From assembly GCA_016185705.1 (NCBI GenBank), contig JACPMZ010000007.1, forward strand, positions 43,157-107,156: a stretch of 64,000 nt of DNA, in the 5' to 3' direction. The notes under the pieces are model-generated. The model worked only from the letters and a program-made list of their open reading frames with translations. It was not told the DNA's origin and made no database searches. Positions 7,461 through 17,047 of this stretch are shown here, one piece after another. This DNA comes from Candidatus Woesearchaeota archaeon. Lineage in GTDB: Archaea; Nanobdellota; Nanobdellia; Woesearchaeales; UBA10216. How positions within the stretch are numbered: position 1 is the first letter of the stretch; every line of letters begins with the position of its first letter. Position numbers and translations under genes: made by a program.

Positions 7461-8650
7461 GCAAGAAGGGCTTTTACTTCACCATCCTCGGCATACTGAT
7501 AGTAACAGTGCTGTTTGTGGCATTTGTTCCTTTATCAGGCAATCTCAAAGACAAAACGCCTTCTGTGCGGAGCAGGGTTACAGTGGCAGATGACTTTGTG
7601 GAAACATTAAAGACTTCCTACGTGCCAATGGCTTTGCGAACATCAAGCTACAACGCACTCAACGGGCTGTCAGAGCTTGCCAAAGTAAACAAACAGCTGT
7701 TTGCCGACTCAGCTGAGCTGCAGGCAATTTTTGCCGATGCCATGATGACAGGTTCAGTAACATGCCCTGACGGCGGAGGAATAAAGGAACTGGAAACATG
7801 CATCTGCGACATAGACCCGGGATGCGCTGACCCAAACACCATTACTTTTATGCGCGGCAGGGATTTCAAGTCAAGGATGGCAGACATAGAAACAACTGCA
7901 GAACAGCATTTGCAGCTCACAACAGAAATCGGGGACAGCAGCTGGCAGGTAAGCGACTGGAATGTCAAACTATACCAAAACAGCGACACAGGCGCGTTTC
8001 AGGCGGGAGTCAACATAACACTGAAGTTTGCTGTCGCCGGAGGAATCTCGCGGTGGGACGACACAGTTGAAATACAGGAAATCTTCAGCTTTGAAGGAAT
8101 TGAAGACCCGCTGTACTCAGTAAAGACGCAGCAGCCACCCATAGACTCGCTGTACACCAACAAATTCAGGGCAGCCAACCTGACACACTGGAACCTGACA
8201 AACACATGGCTCGCCATTAACGGCCAGAACTACAGCTATAACGCAAAAGGAGCAAGCTTCCTGGCAAGATTCACCGAAGCTGATGAGCCAAGCGAGTGCT
8301 GCGGAATTGAAAGCCTGATTAATGCAGATGCCATGCCTTTGCCTCCCATAACTGAAGGCGTTATGGATGCCACTTATTCAGACTGGTGCTATTTCGGCAG
8401 CAGGTGCCCGCCGGATACTGATGGAGAATTGTGGTATTTAACCTGCATTTCGCGGCAAACAGGCAAGTTTAAGGGATTCGCATTTGACACAGCGCATCTC
8501 AGCAGCTACAACCTTTCCCGTCCAGATCAGGAAGGACGCACACTCTTCTACCAAGGCATGTACGCAGACGACCCCAACGACGACGCGCAATGCGCAAACA
8601 TGATGCAAATCATATGCAATGAGGCCGGAGCGCCGTACCCGTGCAGCTGA
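7451..8650 (+). CDS. Large secreted or membrane-anchored protein of unknown function
   Basis: 399 residues. A membrane anchor at about 8-27 is followed by a long extracytoplasmic region with several cysteines (CPDGG, CICDIDPGC, ECC, C-x4-C). Such anchored cysteine-containing proteins follow prepilin-like genes in many DPANN genomes. The N-terminal region (KKGFYFTILGILIVTVLF) resembles that of its upstream neighbour, suggesting the same export or assembly route. No enzymatic motif is visible. Confidence 0.65.
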   Translation: MAISKKGFYFTILGILIVTVLFVAFVPLSGNLKDKTPSVRSRVTVADDFVETLKTSYVPMALRTSSYNALNGLSELAKVNKQLFADSAELQAIFADAMMTGSVTCPDGGGIKELETCICDIDPGCADPNTITFMRGRDFKSRMADIETTAEQHLQLTTEIGDSSWQVSDWNVKLYQNSDTGAFQAGVNITLKFAVAGGISRWDDTVEIQEIFSFEGIEDPLYSVKTQQPPIDSLYTNKFRAANLTHWNLTNTWLAINGQNYSYNAKGASFLARFTEADEPSECCGIESLINADAMPLPPITEGVMDATYSDWCYFGSRCPPDTDGELWYLTCISRQTGKFKGFAFDTAHLSSYNLSRPDQEGRTLFYQGMYADDPNDDAQCANMMQIICNEAGAPYPCS

Positions 8651-8793
8651 CTAAAGAAATGCTGCTGGATTTTTGGATTCTTATTTCAGTTGATGCACTT
8701 TGCCCACAATAAACGCCTGATATTCAGCAACTACTTAACCTGCAGGCATTCACAAGAGAAATCATTATATAGTATTAGTATAACTGCAGACTT

Positions 8794-9198
8794 ATGAACA
8801 TCCAGGACGTGCAGAAAGTAAACAAATTAAGCAAATTACTGGTAGCGCACAACATTGCTGCAAGCCCTGAAGATGCGCAGCAGCAGGCAGAGGGCATGGT
8901 TAAGCAGAGCATGAGGATGCCTGTGCAAAGCCACGAAGAGAAAATGGAGCAAATGATGCGCTCGCTTTCTGCTGAACTGCAAAATATTTCCAACAGACTC
9001 AGCAGAATAGACAAAAATTACGCGCAGCTGCAGGAAAAATTAGAGTCTTTCAAGCCAGCGGAGCCAAGCATGAACAGAATTATAAGCGAAAATGCATCCC
9101 CGGAAAGCAGCAGCACTATTAATAGCAATGAAAGCAAAGAAACAGCTCCTGAACAAAGCGTTGACCTTGAAAAGATATTCTACTACGGGAAAAAATGA
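8794..9198 (+). CDS. Uncharacterised coiled-coil protein, paralogue of next gene
   Basis: 134 residues. The N-terminal motif VNKLSKLLVAHNIA is echoed in the next gene (VDKLAKTLVSTGLA), followed in both by an Ala-rich helix ending in a methionine. A central coiled coil (about 50-90) and a polar tail follow. It overlaps the next gene by 4 bases. A TTATATAG box at about 8765 lies near 27 bases before the ATG. No function is known to me. Confidence 0.65.
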   Translation: MNIQDVQKVNKLSKLLVAHNIAASPEDAQQQAEGMVKQSMRMPVQSHEEKMEQMMRSLSAELQNISNRLSRIDKNYAQLQEKLESFKPAEPSMNRIISENASPESSSTINSNESKETAPEQSVDLEKIFYYGKK

Positions 9199-9437
9199 AT
9201 CAGGTTGACAAACTGGCAAAAACTCTTGTGAGCACCGGCCTGGCAATGAACTACGCTGAAGCGCTTTCCAAAGCCAGGGAAATGCTGAAGGTAAAAGAGC
9301 AAGCAGATGACATTACCAAGCTTCCAAAGATAGAGGAAATTGCAGAAGCAGGCGAAATGGAAAAAACGCTCAAAGAACTTGTGGAAGAAGACGCTGAAAA
9401 AATTTATAATAAAAAACCAACTTCTAACTCCAGATAA
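9195..9437 (+). CDS. Small helical protein, paralogue of preceding gene
   Basis: 80 residues, acidic and helical. It begins MNQVDKLAKTLVSTGLAMNY and aligns with the N-terminal part of the upstream protein. The ATGA overlap indicates translational coupling. The pair is probably cytoplasmic because neither has a signal or membrane segment. Function unknown. Confidence 0.65.
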   Translation: MNQVDKLAKTLVSTGLAMNYAEALSKAREMLKVKEQADDITKLPKIEEIAEAGEMEKTLKELVEEDAEKIYNKKPTSNSR

Positions 9438-9555
9438 GGCGCAAGTTGCCACGCCGTCGGCACTCGCAGCCCTAAACGAAAGATTTATATACTACTTGAG
9501 AGAAACAAAATTAAATAGTAACTTTCAAATAATAAATAACAAATCGGGGGTAGGC

Positions 9556-11376
9556 ATGATGAAAATAATCAGGTTCGCAGCAGTATTCTTGTTAATGGCA
9601 GTAGGGCTTGCACTCACTGCTTATGCGCAGGCAGCGCAGCCGGTTCTGAATGACATTTCTCCCAAGACAGTTGCTGAGGGCCAGAAGCTGGCATTTACAA
9701 TTTCTTCAAACGAAGCTGACTTTCCTGATGCAGCAGCTCCAGTTAATTTTAAAATGTGTGATGAAACTTCAACCACTGGTTGCGTTCCGCAGGCATCGCC
9801 TCTGACTATCGGCTCCACCCAGGCAACCCTGGTTAACACAACCAAGACAACTGCCAATTTTGAGTGGACTCCGGGAGCAACCCAGGCAGGCGTGTACAAG
9901 ATAAGGTTCAGTGCGCAGGACGGGAATAGTATTGATTTCAAGATAGTAACCATAACTGTTAATGACGCTGTTCCTGCAATTGAATCTGCCGGAACAATCA
10001 GCTTAGGAAGCGCCAGCCAGGCAAGAAGCAACCCGAACCACGATGACGAGCGCGACAGGGAAGTCAACGACACTGAAAAGATAAAGATAAAGAATGCAGG
10101 GATTGAAAAAATAACAGGCATTACAGTCACAGTAACCCCAAGGACAGGATTCTCAGCCAGCGACTTCAAAAACAGGGTTACAGTTGCAGGCGGCCTAACT
10201 GAGCTTGAGCCAGGCCAGGAGGTTGATGTTGAGCTTGAAATGAGAATTCCGCAGTCACTTGACGCAGTGGATGAAAACGGCAACCCGACAGCATTCCTTG
10301 TTGCAGACATGACAATCACTGCATTCAGGACAGAATCCGGAAAGACAACTGAGCAGGTATCAAAAACAATACAGGTAACCATGCAGGCCGAAAACCAGCT
10401 TGAAATCAAGGATGCAAGAATAAGGTTTAACGGCGACTCAGAAGGACTGAAGGATGATGACAATGTGAAGGATGTAAGGCCCGGCCACGAAGTAGTCATG
10501 GAATTTGAAGTTGAAAGCCAATTCAAGGACAAGGAAGATGTTCAAATAGAAAACATAGAGCTCAGAGTGGAGAGCGACAACGACCTGAATGTTGACGAAG
10601 ACGTTGACGTAAACGACCTTGACCCTGAGGACACAGACACAGTAGAGATTGAGTTTGACATTGACGATGATGTGGACAAGGGGGATGAGGGCCTGACAAT
10701 CACTCTTATGGGCGAAGACGAGTTCGGCGCAAGGCACGGCGAATCATGGGCGGTCATTCTCGAGATAGAGAGGGAAGACCACGAAATTGACATAAGAAGC
10801 ATAGCCCTGACGCCTGAAACTGTCTCATGCGAAACAGATGCAGAGCTTTCTGTCGAGATAAGAAACACAGGAAGAAGGGATGAAAGGGAAACATTCATCA
10901 GGGTGAACAGCCCGGACCTCCAGTACGGCAGGATAAGCGATGAGATAGAGCTTGATGAGGACGATGAGGTTACGAGAACATTCGTTGTTCCGGTGCCAGA
11001 AGGGCTGGCTCCAGGAAATTACAGAATCCAGGTTGAAACATACTACAACACAAACAGCAAGAGCATGTCAGACGGCCTATTGCTTAAGAAAGCTGCATGC
11101 GGCACAGATGTTGCTGAAGTGCCGGAGCAGCCGCCTGAGCCGCCTGCACCTGCAGATGAAGTAGTAGTAATAACCACGCCTCCAACTACACCTCCAGCAG
11201 CAGGCATACAGCCGCCTCCTGTTACGGATATTACGGGCGGGGCTGTAACAGCACCACCAATAACAGAGCAGAAGAGCTTCCTGGAAAGCAACGGACTGAT
11301 ATTGCTGCTGGCGCTTGCCTACATAGTTGTATTGGGCGGCGGGGCAATAGTTGCCGCAAAACTGCTCAGGAAATAA
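9556..11376 (+). CDS. Anchored surface protein with Ig-like domains
   Basis: 606 residues from the ATG at 9556 (tandem ATGs). The frame extends upstream but the promoter TTTATATAC at about 9483 places the start here. Signal peptide (about 1-24); an Ig/cadherin-like domain beginning PVLNDISPKTVAEGQ; two or more beta-sandwich repeats of the kind found in archaeal envelope proteins, very rich in Asp and Glu (about 150-520); a Pro/Thr-rich linker (about 525-575); and a C-terminal membrane anchor ILLLALAYIVVLGGGAIVAA. The order suggests an S-layer-associated or stalk-like surface protein. Confidence 0.75.
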   Translation: MMKIIRFAAVFLLMAVGLALTAYAQAAQPVLNDISPKTVAEGQKLAFTISSNEADFPDAAAPVNFKMCDETSTTGCVPQASPLTIGSTQATLVNTTKTTANFEWTPGATQAGVYKIRFSAQDGNSIDFKIVTITVNDAVPAIESAGTISLGSASQARSNPNHDDERDREVNDTEKIKIKNAGIEKITGITVTVTPRTGFSASDFKNRVTVAGGLTELEPGQEVDVELEMRIPQSLDAVDENGNPTAFLVADMTITAFRTESGKTTEQVSKTIQVTMQAENQLEIKDARIRFNGDSEGLKDDDNVKDVRPGHEVVMEFEVESQFKDKEDVQIENIELRVESDNDLNVDEDVDVNDLDPEDTDTVEIEFDIDDDVDKGDEGLTITLMGEDEFGARHGESWAVILEIEREDHEIDIRSIALTPETVSCETDAELSVEIRNTGRRDERETFIRVNSPDLQYGRISDEIELDEDDEVTRTFVVPVPEGLAPGNYRIQVETYYNTNSKSMSDGLLLKKAACGTDVAEVPEQPPEPPAPADEVVVITTPPTTPPAAGIQPPPVTDITGGAVTAPPITEQKSFLESNGLILLLALAYIVVLGGGAIVAAKLLRK

Positions 11377-11423
11377 GCAGTTTTCTTTGTTTTTTTTATC
11401 TTCATGTTTTTTTAGGATGCGCA

Positions 11424-11672
11424 ATGATAAAAGACTATGTTTTTGCAGAAGCTCAGGCAAGGGCCGGAGAAGCTGGAAAAGAATTACAGGGACTTCAAAC
11501 AAGGGTTGAAGCGCTTCAGGCAGAAATAGATACTGGTTTTTTATTTGTACAACACAAAGAGCAGCAGCAGGCTTTTATTGACGGAAAAAAGGAGGAGTTG
11601 CGTGAACTTCAGAAAAGCTTAAAGCAATTGCTGGATTCTCAGGACGAGGGGAAGCCGGGCAAATATAACTGA
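11424..11672 (+). CDS. Small coiled-coil protein
   Basis: 82 residues with heptad-like spacing through most of its length (GKELQGLQTRVEALQAEI, then KKEELRELQKSLKQLL). No membrane segment. It follows the surface protein by 47 bases on the same strand. Function unknown, and the coding call rests on composition and the clean start. Confidence 0.55.
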   Translation: MIKDYVFAEAQARAGEAGKELQGLQTRVEALQAEIDTGFLFVQHKEQQQAFIDGKKEELRELQKSLKQLLDSQDEGKPGKYN

Positions 11673-11677
11673 CTGCC

Positions 11678-12481
11678 TCACTTCTTATTGATGAACTCAT
11701 CCATCTTGCTTACAAATGCCTGCGCATCCTTCAGGTAAAGGTCATAGTGCTTTCCGGGAATGTCCCTTATCTGCCTGTAAAGAATCTGCTTCTGCAAGTT
11801 GTAGAATTTCCTCATGATGTCTGAGTACCTCTTCTCAATGTGCCTCGGCCTGACAAGCTTTTCGTCAAGAATATCGGCAACCTTTTCCGGGCTTGGCGGC
11901 ACCTCGCCAATCTTCATCAGCGCAGCATGCGCAGAATCTATGACAGCCCAGTACAGGTCAATGACTGCCTGCATGACATGCCACCTTGAGTTGTGGATGG
12001 TGCGGGGAGCCCTTGCAAAATAAGTCCAGACAGACTCAGGGCTTGGCCTTATTCTGCCCCGGACAAGCAGGGCATGCAGGGGATCAAAAAAACCAGTGTC
12101 AAGCAGGGCAGTGCCATCCCGCAAAATGTTCATGCCAACAGGGTCGCCTGCCCGGATATATTCCCAGAAAGTCGTGAGCTTGATTGTGGTGACGTGCAGC
12201 CGCGTGCTTATCCTGGAAATAAGCTGCTCTATGATGATGCGGTAGGTGCTGACGATTTCCTGAGTCAGCGTAATTGTGATGTCATCGAAAACAATCAGTA
12301 TGTCAATATCACCCTTCCCTGAGCTTTCCCTTCTTGCAGCGCTTCCGAACAGGATAAGCGCCTTGACCATATCCCCGAATTCGCCATGCACATTCTTCGC
12401 AAAATCATACGCCAGGGAGAGCTCATCCTTGCTGTAATTCCTGATATTAGGATTAGCCCTCTTTTCAATATTAAACTCCAT
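11678..12481 (-). CDS. Nucleotidyltransferase-fold protein with C-terminal helical (HEPN-like) region
   Basis: 267 residues. The minimal nucleotidyltransferase motif is clear: LFGSAARRES (GSxxR) then GDIDILIVFD (DxD), which binds nucleotide and metal. The C-terminal 140 residues are helical, and the domain order matches the MNT-HEPN fusions common in archaea, some of which act as self-contained toxin-antitoxin or RNA-modifying systems. No clear HEPN Rx4-6H motif was found, so RNase activity is not supported. Its 3' end lies 5 bases from the convergent gene at 11424. Confidence 0.75.
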   Translation of the reverse strand: MEFNIEKRANPNIRNYSKDELSLAYDFAKNVHGEFGDMVKALILFGSAARRESSGKGDIDILIVFDDITITLTQEIVSTYRIIIEQLISRISTRLHVTTIKLTTFWEYIRAGDPVGMNILRDGTALLDTGFFDPLHALLVRGRIRPSPESVWTYFARAPRTIHNSRWHVMQAVIDLYWAVIDSAHAALMKIGEVPPSPEKVADILDEKLVRPRHIEKRYSDIMRKFYNLQKQILYRQIRDIPGKHYDLYLKDAQAFVSKMDEFINKK

Positions 12482-12580
12482 CCTCTTTCGCCCCTTCTAC
12501 TGTTGATAGCGGTATTTAAAAAAGTATCGCTGAGGCGGCGCCATTGAAATGTCCGCTTATTTTCTCCTTTGCGCATCGCC

Positions 12581-12633
12581 TTTCCCAACTTTCACTCTCC
12601 CTTATCCTGATAGGGAGAGTGAAAGTCGGGAAA
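12581..12633. repeat. Palindromic intergenic repeat
   Basis: Arms of 22 bases (12581-12602 and 12612-12633) pair with one mismatch. The core is CACTCTCCCTT/AGGGAGAGTG. It lies between the starts and ends of two minus-strand genes. Same family as 6739. Confidence 0.85.
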
Positions 12634-12702
12634 CCGGACTGACAACAAGGTTGGGTGAATGCAGCTTTTCAATAGGGCCGCCGTGGCGGTACGGTAGTAA
12701 TT

Positions 12703-14979
12703 TCAGCTGCCCAGCGCCTGCGCTTCCGCATCTGTCAGTGCGCGGTCGTAGATTACTACCTCATCTATCAGGCCGCTGAAATATGTTGAGGCTGACCTTC
12801 CTATCCGCAGAGACGCTGAAGTGTCTTCCATGCTGCCTGTGGATGGACCAGCTGCTTCCTGATTCCCATTTATAAAAAGCCTGATGTTATTCGCATCATA
12901 CGTTCCTATTGCGCTTGCCCATACGCCTGCTGTCGCAGCTGTTACAGAGTCTTTTCCTGTCCCCGCGCCACCAGCCCACCTCTCAAACCTGTATTTGGTT
13001 GCATCATTAGACAGCAGCACAGCATAGCCGTCCCTGACAGCTGCCTCATCATCTTTAGCAAGCAATCTTGCATAGCTCGGGTTGCCCGAGCTTGGATTTG
13101 CCCACAGCGACAGCGAATAAGGACTTGTGCCCGGAAAATCCAGAACATCCCCAAGCATTACATACTCGCTGTTCGCACTTTTGAGCTGCAGCGCACCGCC
13201 TTTCTGACCCTGCACGATGAATCTTGTATCAGTTGCCTTCGTCGGCCCTGTTCCTGACAGGTGTTCAAATGAGTATGACGCTACAACGTCTTTCAGCGGG
13301 TATTTGTTCATGTCCTGCTGCACCTGAGACTGGCTTAATGCAGTGCCATAAACGCGGAACTCATCTATCTCGCCCGGGAAATGGCTGAAGCCGCCTGTTA
13401 CTGGAATAGCGTATTTTGCACCAACGTAAGATTCCACAGCGCGCCTTTCTGAATCAGATAGCAATTTATTGTATATTGCAATTTCAGCTATATGACCTGT
13501 CCAGAAATGAGACCAATCATCTCTGGACCCTACATATAGAGTGTTGGGTTTGGTCGGTTCTGTTAGTGCTGCATCTGTTGCTACACTGACTGCATCAACA
13601 TACAGTCTTATTTCACCGTCATCTCCTGCTGATACGTAATCATCCACTTTTCCGGTAAATATGTGCCAATTAGTATTTACAGAATTATCGGGTGCAAACG
13701 CATCTCCTCCTACACCATACGCCCGAACAGCCCATTTGTTACCATTGTTCCAGCGGTAAAGTGCCCAGCCGTCAATGGGATCGTCTGGATCTGTTGACAA
13801 CATTGCCCTGTCAGGGCCGCTTGCGCTCTTCGCTACTACTATTATCGTCTTGTCCCCTGCAGGGAAGTTTACCGAACTCCAGAGGTGATCATTACCATCA
13901 AAGTATATTGCGGGTTTTCCATTGACGTAGTTGTCAACCCAGAGCGGCTCAGCGCCCACATTTGGCGGTGCAACATCATAGGTGCCGGCAGTTGTTTGAT
14001 CCTCCCATAAAGTTACTCTGTTTACGCCGGTTTTTGTTATACCTGCGTCAGCCCTCAGCCACAACTGCAAACCGCTTACATCATCAGGCTCCAAAATCGG
14101 ACCTCCTATCGCTACATCATTCCCATTTACCATGTAATGCACATTTGTGTACGCCTGAGGATTTCCGTTTACGTACTGCGTGGCGCCTGCGGTTGCATAA
14201 TGCTTCCATCCGCTGCCGTCATCTGCCCTGTAAGCGTAAGTTGTTTTTGTGCCTGCAATAGTTGCGCGGACAGCGTCATTCACTCCGTCAAAGCTCAGAG
14301 CGTTTCCATAACCTGCCTGGCCTGCCAGTGACGCCGGGCAGCTTCCTGCCCCTGCTGCGCATGTTCCGTCGCCAAGCGTGGCATCCAGGTTCACGCTGCT
14401 AAAAAATGTTCCGTCGTAGCTTCCGGCAGAATCTATTATAATGCGGCCATTGGACAGGTCGTCAAAAGCCCAGTGAGCAACTGCGCCTGTCACGCCGCCG
14501 CCAACGCCTCCGCTGACTGCCCCGCCAAACTTGGCAACCATTTCCCCAACCATCTGCTGGTCAATGCCTGAACCGGCATAAAAATAAGTTATTTTAACTG
14601 CATACTTGTTCTTGCCCTTCCCCCCAACATGGCTGCACCCAACAGGGTCATCAGCATATATTGTCTGCTCCTCCCCGTTTTTTATCTGAATGTTCACATT
14701 GGCAGTGCATTCTCCCAGCAGCGCCTCGGAAGTAAATGTCACGCTCTTAACTGTCAAATCCCTGCCGCCAACGTTTTCAAGCGCAATGCCTGCCACGTCT
14801 TCCCCTGCTGTGCCGCCGTCGCAATTGAAAGGAAGCGTTACAGCGCACCTTTCAGGAGCAAAATTGCTCGGGCTCAAAAAGCCGAAATAAGCCGAAGCAG
14901 AAATCACTATCACCACCACCATTATTGCCCAGCCGTAATTGAGCAGGAATTCCATCGCTGCCTGCGCTTTATTGTGCAT
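12703..14979 (-). CDS. Class III signal peptide protein with nested LamG/concanavalin-like domains
   Basis: 758 residues from the ATG at 14979 (a GTG at 15003 is the alternative, closer to the TATA-like TAATATAAAG). The N-terminus MHNKAQAAMEFLLNYGWAI is a class III prepilin signal cut before the QAAMEF-type helix. A beta-rich domain with cysteines follows (about 45-145). A first LamG domain starts at VAHWAFDD (about 168) but is split: its final strands (GEIDEFRVYGTALS, about 536-548) come after an inserted second lectin-like module (LQLWLRADAG to YVGAKYAI, about 304-525). A third LamG domain fills the C-terminus (about 565-758). Probably a filament-borne surface adhesin. Confidence 0.8.
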   Translation of the reverse strand: MHNKAQAAMEFLLNYGWAIMVVVIVISASAYFGFLSPSNFAPERCAVTLPFNCDGGTAGEDVAGIALENVGGRDLTVKSVTFTSEALLGECTANVNIQIKNGEEQTIYADDPVGCSHVGGKGKNKYAVKITYFYAGSGIDQQMVGEMVAKFGGAVSGGVGGGVTGAVAHWAFDDLSNGRIIIDSAGSYDGTFFSSVNLDATLGDGTCAAGAGSCPASLAGQAGYGNALSFDGVNDAVRATIAGTKTTYAYRADDGSGWKHYATAGATQYVNGNPQAYTNVHYMVNGNDVAIGGPILEPDDVSGLQLWLRADAGITKTGVNRVTLWEDQTTAGTYDVAPPNVGAEPLWVDNYVNGKPAIYFDGNDHLWSSVNFPAGDKTIIVVAKSASGPDRAMLSTDPDDPIDGWALYRWNNGNKWAVRAYGVGGDAFAPDNSVNTNWHIFTGKVDDYVSAGDDGEIRLYVDAVSVATDAALTEPTKPNTLYVGSRDDWSHFWTGHIAEIAIYNKLLSDSERRAVESYVGAKYAIPVTGGFSHFPGEIDEFRVYGTALSQSQVQQDMNKYPLKDVVASYSFEHLSGTGPTKATDTRFIVQGQKGGALQLKSANSEYVMLGDVLDFPGTSPYSLSLWANPSSGNPSYARLLAKDDEAAVRDGYAVLLSNDATKYRFERWAGGAGTGKDSVTAATAGVWASAIGTYDANNIRLFINGNQEAAGPSTGSMEDTSASLRIGRSASTYFSGLIDEVVIYDRALTDAEAQALGS

Positions 14980-15109
14980 ATTGTGCAAGTTCGACACCAG
15001 CACTTTTAGCGGTTTTTTGCTTTATATTACTTTCTGTTATCGTGCTTATTGTTCAATCCGGGCGGGTACTGTTCGGCGTTTGACAGCAGCGGCAGTGCTG
15101 GCAGCGCAG

Positions 15110-15223
15110 ATGCAGCAGCTTAGCGCCGCAGCAGTCGCAGCCGCTACTGCTGCGTATTATCGTTTGCTTAAAGTATTCAGCAGCAGCCGGAAACTTAACA
15201 ACACGCAGAAGAGTCCACATTGA
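15110..15223 (+). CDS. Small Ala-rich protein, MQQLSA family copy B
   Basis: 37 codons starting MQQLSAAAVAAATAAYY and ending with a basic/polar tail (SSRKLNNTQK). The frame at 33634 encodes a clearly related 38-residue product, with many differences being synonymous or conservative, which argues for translation. The first 24 residues could form one short hydrophobic or amphipathic helix. It is divergent from the LamG gene, and a TTTATATTA box at about 15020 lies about 85 bases upstream. A longer frame reaching back to 14939 is unlikely because it crosses that promoter. Confidence 0.45.
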   Translation: MQQLSAAAVAAATAAYYRLLKVFSSSRKLNNTQKSPH

Positions 15224-15350
15224 TAAATCATTTGTTTTGGCATTAATAGATTGATGAACAGAATAAAGTCATTACACTGTCAGACTATGACCATCACAAC
15301 AAGAACAAAATATGAAAGTATTTTAAACAGACGCATGCACTTGAATTGCT

Positions 15351-16385
15351 ATGTATTCAGCTATTGGCAGCGGCTATAGCAGCCATGTGCCATACGGAAG
15401 CTTGGAAAACATAGTGATGTATTCCGCAGAGCCGCAGCCGCACATAGCTGGGCAGCCGCGGCTTTACAGCACATGCGCGTATGATTCCTATAAAACAGTG
15501 GCGGACGAGCAGCCTACTGCATTCTTAAACCCGCAGCGTCCCGCCACTCCGCTGGTAGGGCAGTCATCCGAGCTAATGGAGCCAATAAGAGAAGCGTTCC
15601 AGCTTACAACAGGGCAGCAGCTGCCGGAGGGCATCATAATAACAATAGCTGCACGGGAAGAATTAGTGCAGAAGCACATTGCCTTCCTAAGCAGCTCAGT
15701 AGTCGGACTGTCAATTCCGGAAACGCAGGAAGTCTTTGCCGCAGCCGGAAACATGGACGAAGTAATGCTTACAATCGGCCACGAGCTTGGCCACGTAATA
15801 AGGAAGCAGGCGAGGACTGCCCAGGAGGAGGAAGCAAAGGCGTTTGCGTTTGAAGCAGCATGGGCAAAAGCCATATTTGAGCACGACATAGCAGGGCTGC
15901 GCAACAGCATAAACGCAGCAGCGCTGAGCCCGGCAAAAAACGGACTGCACGACACTGCCTTTAACTTTGTAAAAAACAACGCAGGCATTGAGCCGATGCA
16001 GCTGTTTAATTCCATCAGCGACGGCAGCATAACTGCAGCACAGGTAGCAGAAGGGATGCAGCTGCCATTCTATTCAATCCGCAGGCAAAACAGGACAAAG
16101 CTGTACGGCGGCTACCTCAACAAAAGCCGCGTGCAGAATTTTCCGCCGCCGCACAGCTTCTTCTGGGCAGACCTTGGCAGGGGAATATACGGGATGTACG
16201 TTCCCTCCACCGCGATAACTACACTGAACGAGCAGCTGCTCAGAAAGGACATTGAGCAGCTCCACAAAACAATGGGGCACGAATACAGCCTGCACCATGT
16301 CATGGGGCTGCCAGACGGGTATGTTGCTGAGGCGCTGGAAGAAGCGATGTTCTGGACGTCTGATGATGAAGGGCATTCAAAATGA
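15351..16385 (+). CDS. Gluzincin-type metalloprotease-like protein
   Basis: 344 residues. HELGHV (HExxH) sits in TIGHELGHVIRKQ at about 143-148, followed some 13 residues later by an acidic cluster EEEAKAFAFE that could supply the third zinc ligand. The flanking regions do not match a protease family I can name. There is no signal peptide, so it is presumably cytoplasmic. It overlaps the next gene by 4 bases and so heads a three-gene unit to 17832. The catalytic assignment is inferred from the motif alone. Confidence 0.65.
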   Translation: MYSAIGSGYSSHVPYGSLENIVMYSAEPQPHIAGQPRLYSTCAYDSYKTVADEQPTAFLNPQRPATPLVGQSSELMEPIREAFQLTTGQQLPEGIIITIAAREELVQKHIAFLSSSVVGLSIPETQEVFAAAGNMDEVMLTIGHELGHVIRKQARTAQEEEAKAFAFEAAWAKAIFEHDIAGLRNSINAAALSPAKNGLHDTAFNFVKNNAGIEPMQLFNSISDGSITAAQVAEGMQLPFYSIRRQNRTKLYGGYLNKSRVQNFPPPHSFFWADLGRGIYGMYVPSTAITTLNEQLLRKDIEQLHKTMGHEYSLHHVMGLPDGYVAEALEEAMFWTSDDEGHSK

Positions 16386-17047
16386 TAAAAGCAGTGCTGT
16401 TTGATTTGGACAACACGCTTATAGATTTCATGCGCATCAAAAAAGCGTCTGTAAATGCGGCGATAAACGCCATGCTCAAGGCAGGCCTTAAGATGAGCAG
16501 GAAAGAAGCGCACAGAAAGCTGTACGAGATGTACTGGCGCATCGGCATTGAGCACCAAAAAATATTCCAGAATTTCCTCACTAAAATGCTCGGAAGGATT
16601 GACTACAGGATTCTGGCAGCAGGCATAGTCGCATACAGAAAAGCCCAGTCAGAAGTGCTGAAGCCCTACACCAATGTCGTGCCAACACTGAAAAATCTGA
16701 AAAGGCAGGGAATAAAGCTGGCCATAATCTCAGATGCGCCGCGGCTGAAAGCGTGGATTCGGCTGACTGAGATTGAGCTGCAGGACTATTTTGACGTGGT
16801 TGTAGCATACGACGACACCAAACAATACAAGCCGCATAAAGCGCCGTTCCTGGCAGCGCTGAAACAGCTCAAAATTGCGCCTGAAAACTGCCTGATGGTT
16901 GGCGACAGGCCTGAACGCGACATACAGGGCGCAAAAGAGCTTGGAATGAAAACAGCTTTTGCAAAGTACGGCGCTGCAAAAGACTTAAAAAGCCAGGCAG
17001 ACTATGAGCTGGGCAGCATAGAAGAGGTGCTTATCGTAGTAAAATGA
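16382..17047 (+). CDS. HAD superfamily hydrolase
   Basis: 221 residues. HAD motifs are complete: DLDNTL near the start, IISDAP (motif II Ser), Lys in YKPHKAPF (motif III), and GDRPERDIQGAK (motif IV Asp pair). A helical cap domain occupies about 15-95, as in subfamily IA phosphatases. The substrate is unknown. Both ends overlap their neighbours by 4 bases. Confidence 0.85.
   Translation: MIKAVLFDLDNTLIDFMRIKKASVNAAINAMLKAGLKMSRKEAHRKLYEMYWRIGIEHQKIFQNFLTKMLGRIDYRILAAGIVAYRKAQSEVLKPYTNVVPTLKNLKRQGIKLAIISDAPRLKAWIRLTEIELQDYFDVVVAYDDTKQYKPHKAPFLAALKQLKIAPENCLMVGDRPERDIQGAKELGMKTAFAKYGAAKDLKSQADYELGSIEEVLIVVK

Noticed and set aside
9621..10532. 303-codon open frame on the minus strand
   Set aside because: It lies opposite the surface protein at 9556, whose signal peptide, domains and anchor are clear. 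The reverse frame is Ser/Val-rich as expected from the codon bias of the real gene.
14939..15223. 94-codon plus-strand frame including the small Ala-rich protein
   Set aside because: Its first part is antisense to the LamG gene and crosses the TATA box. The preserved family start is the ATG at 15110.
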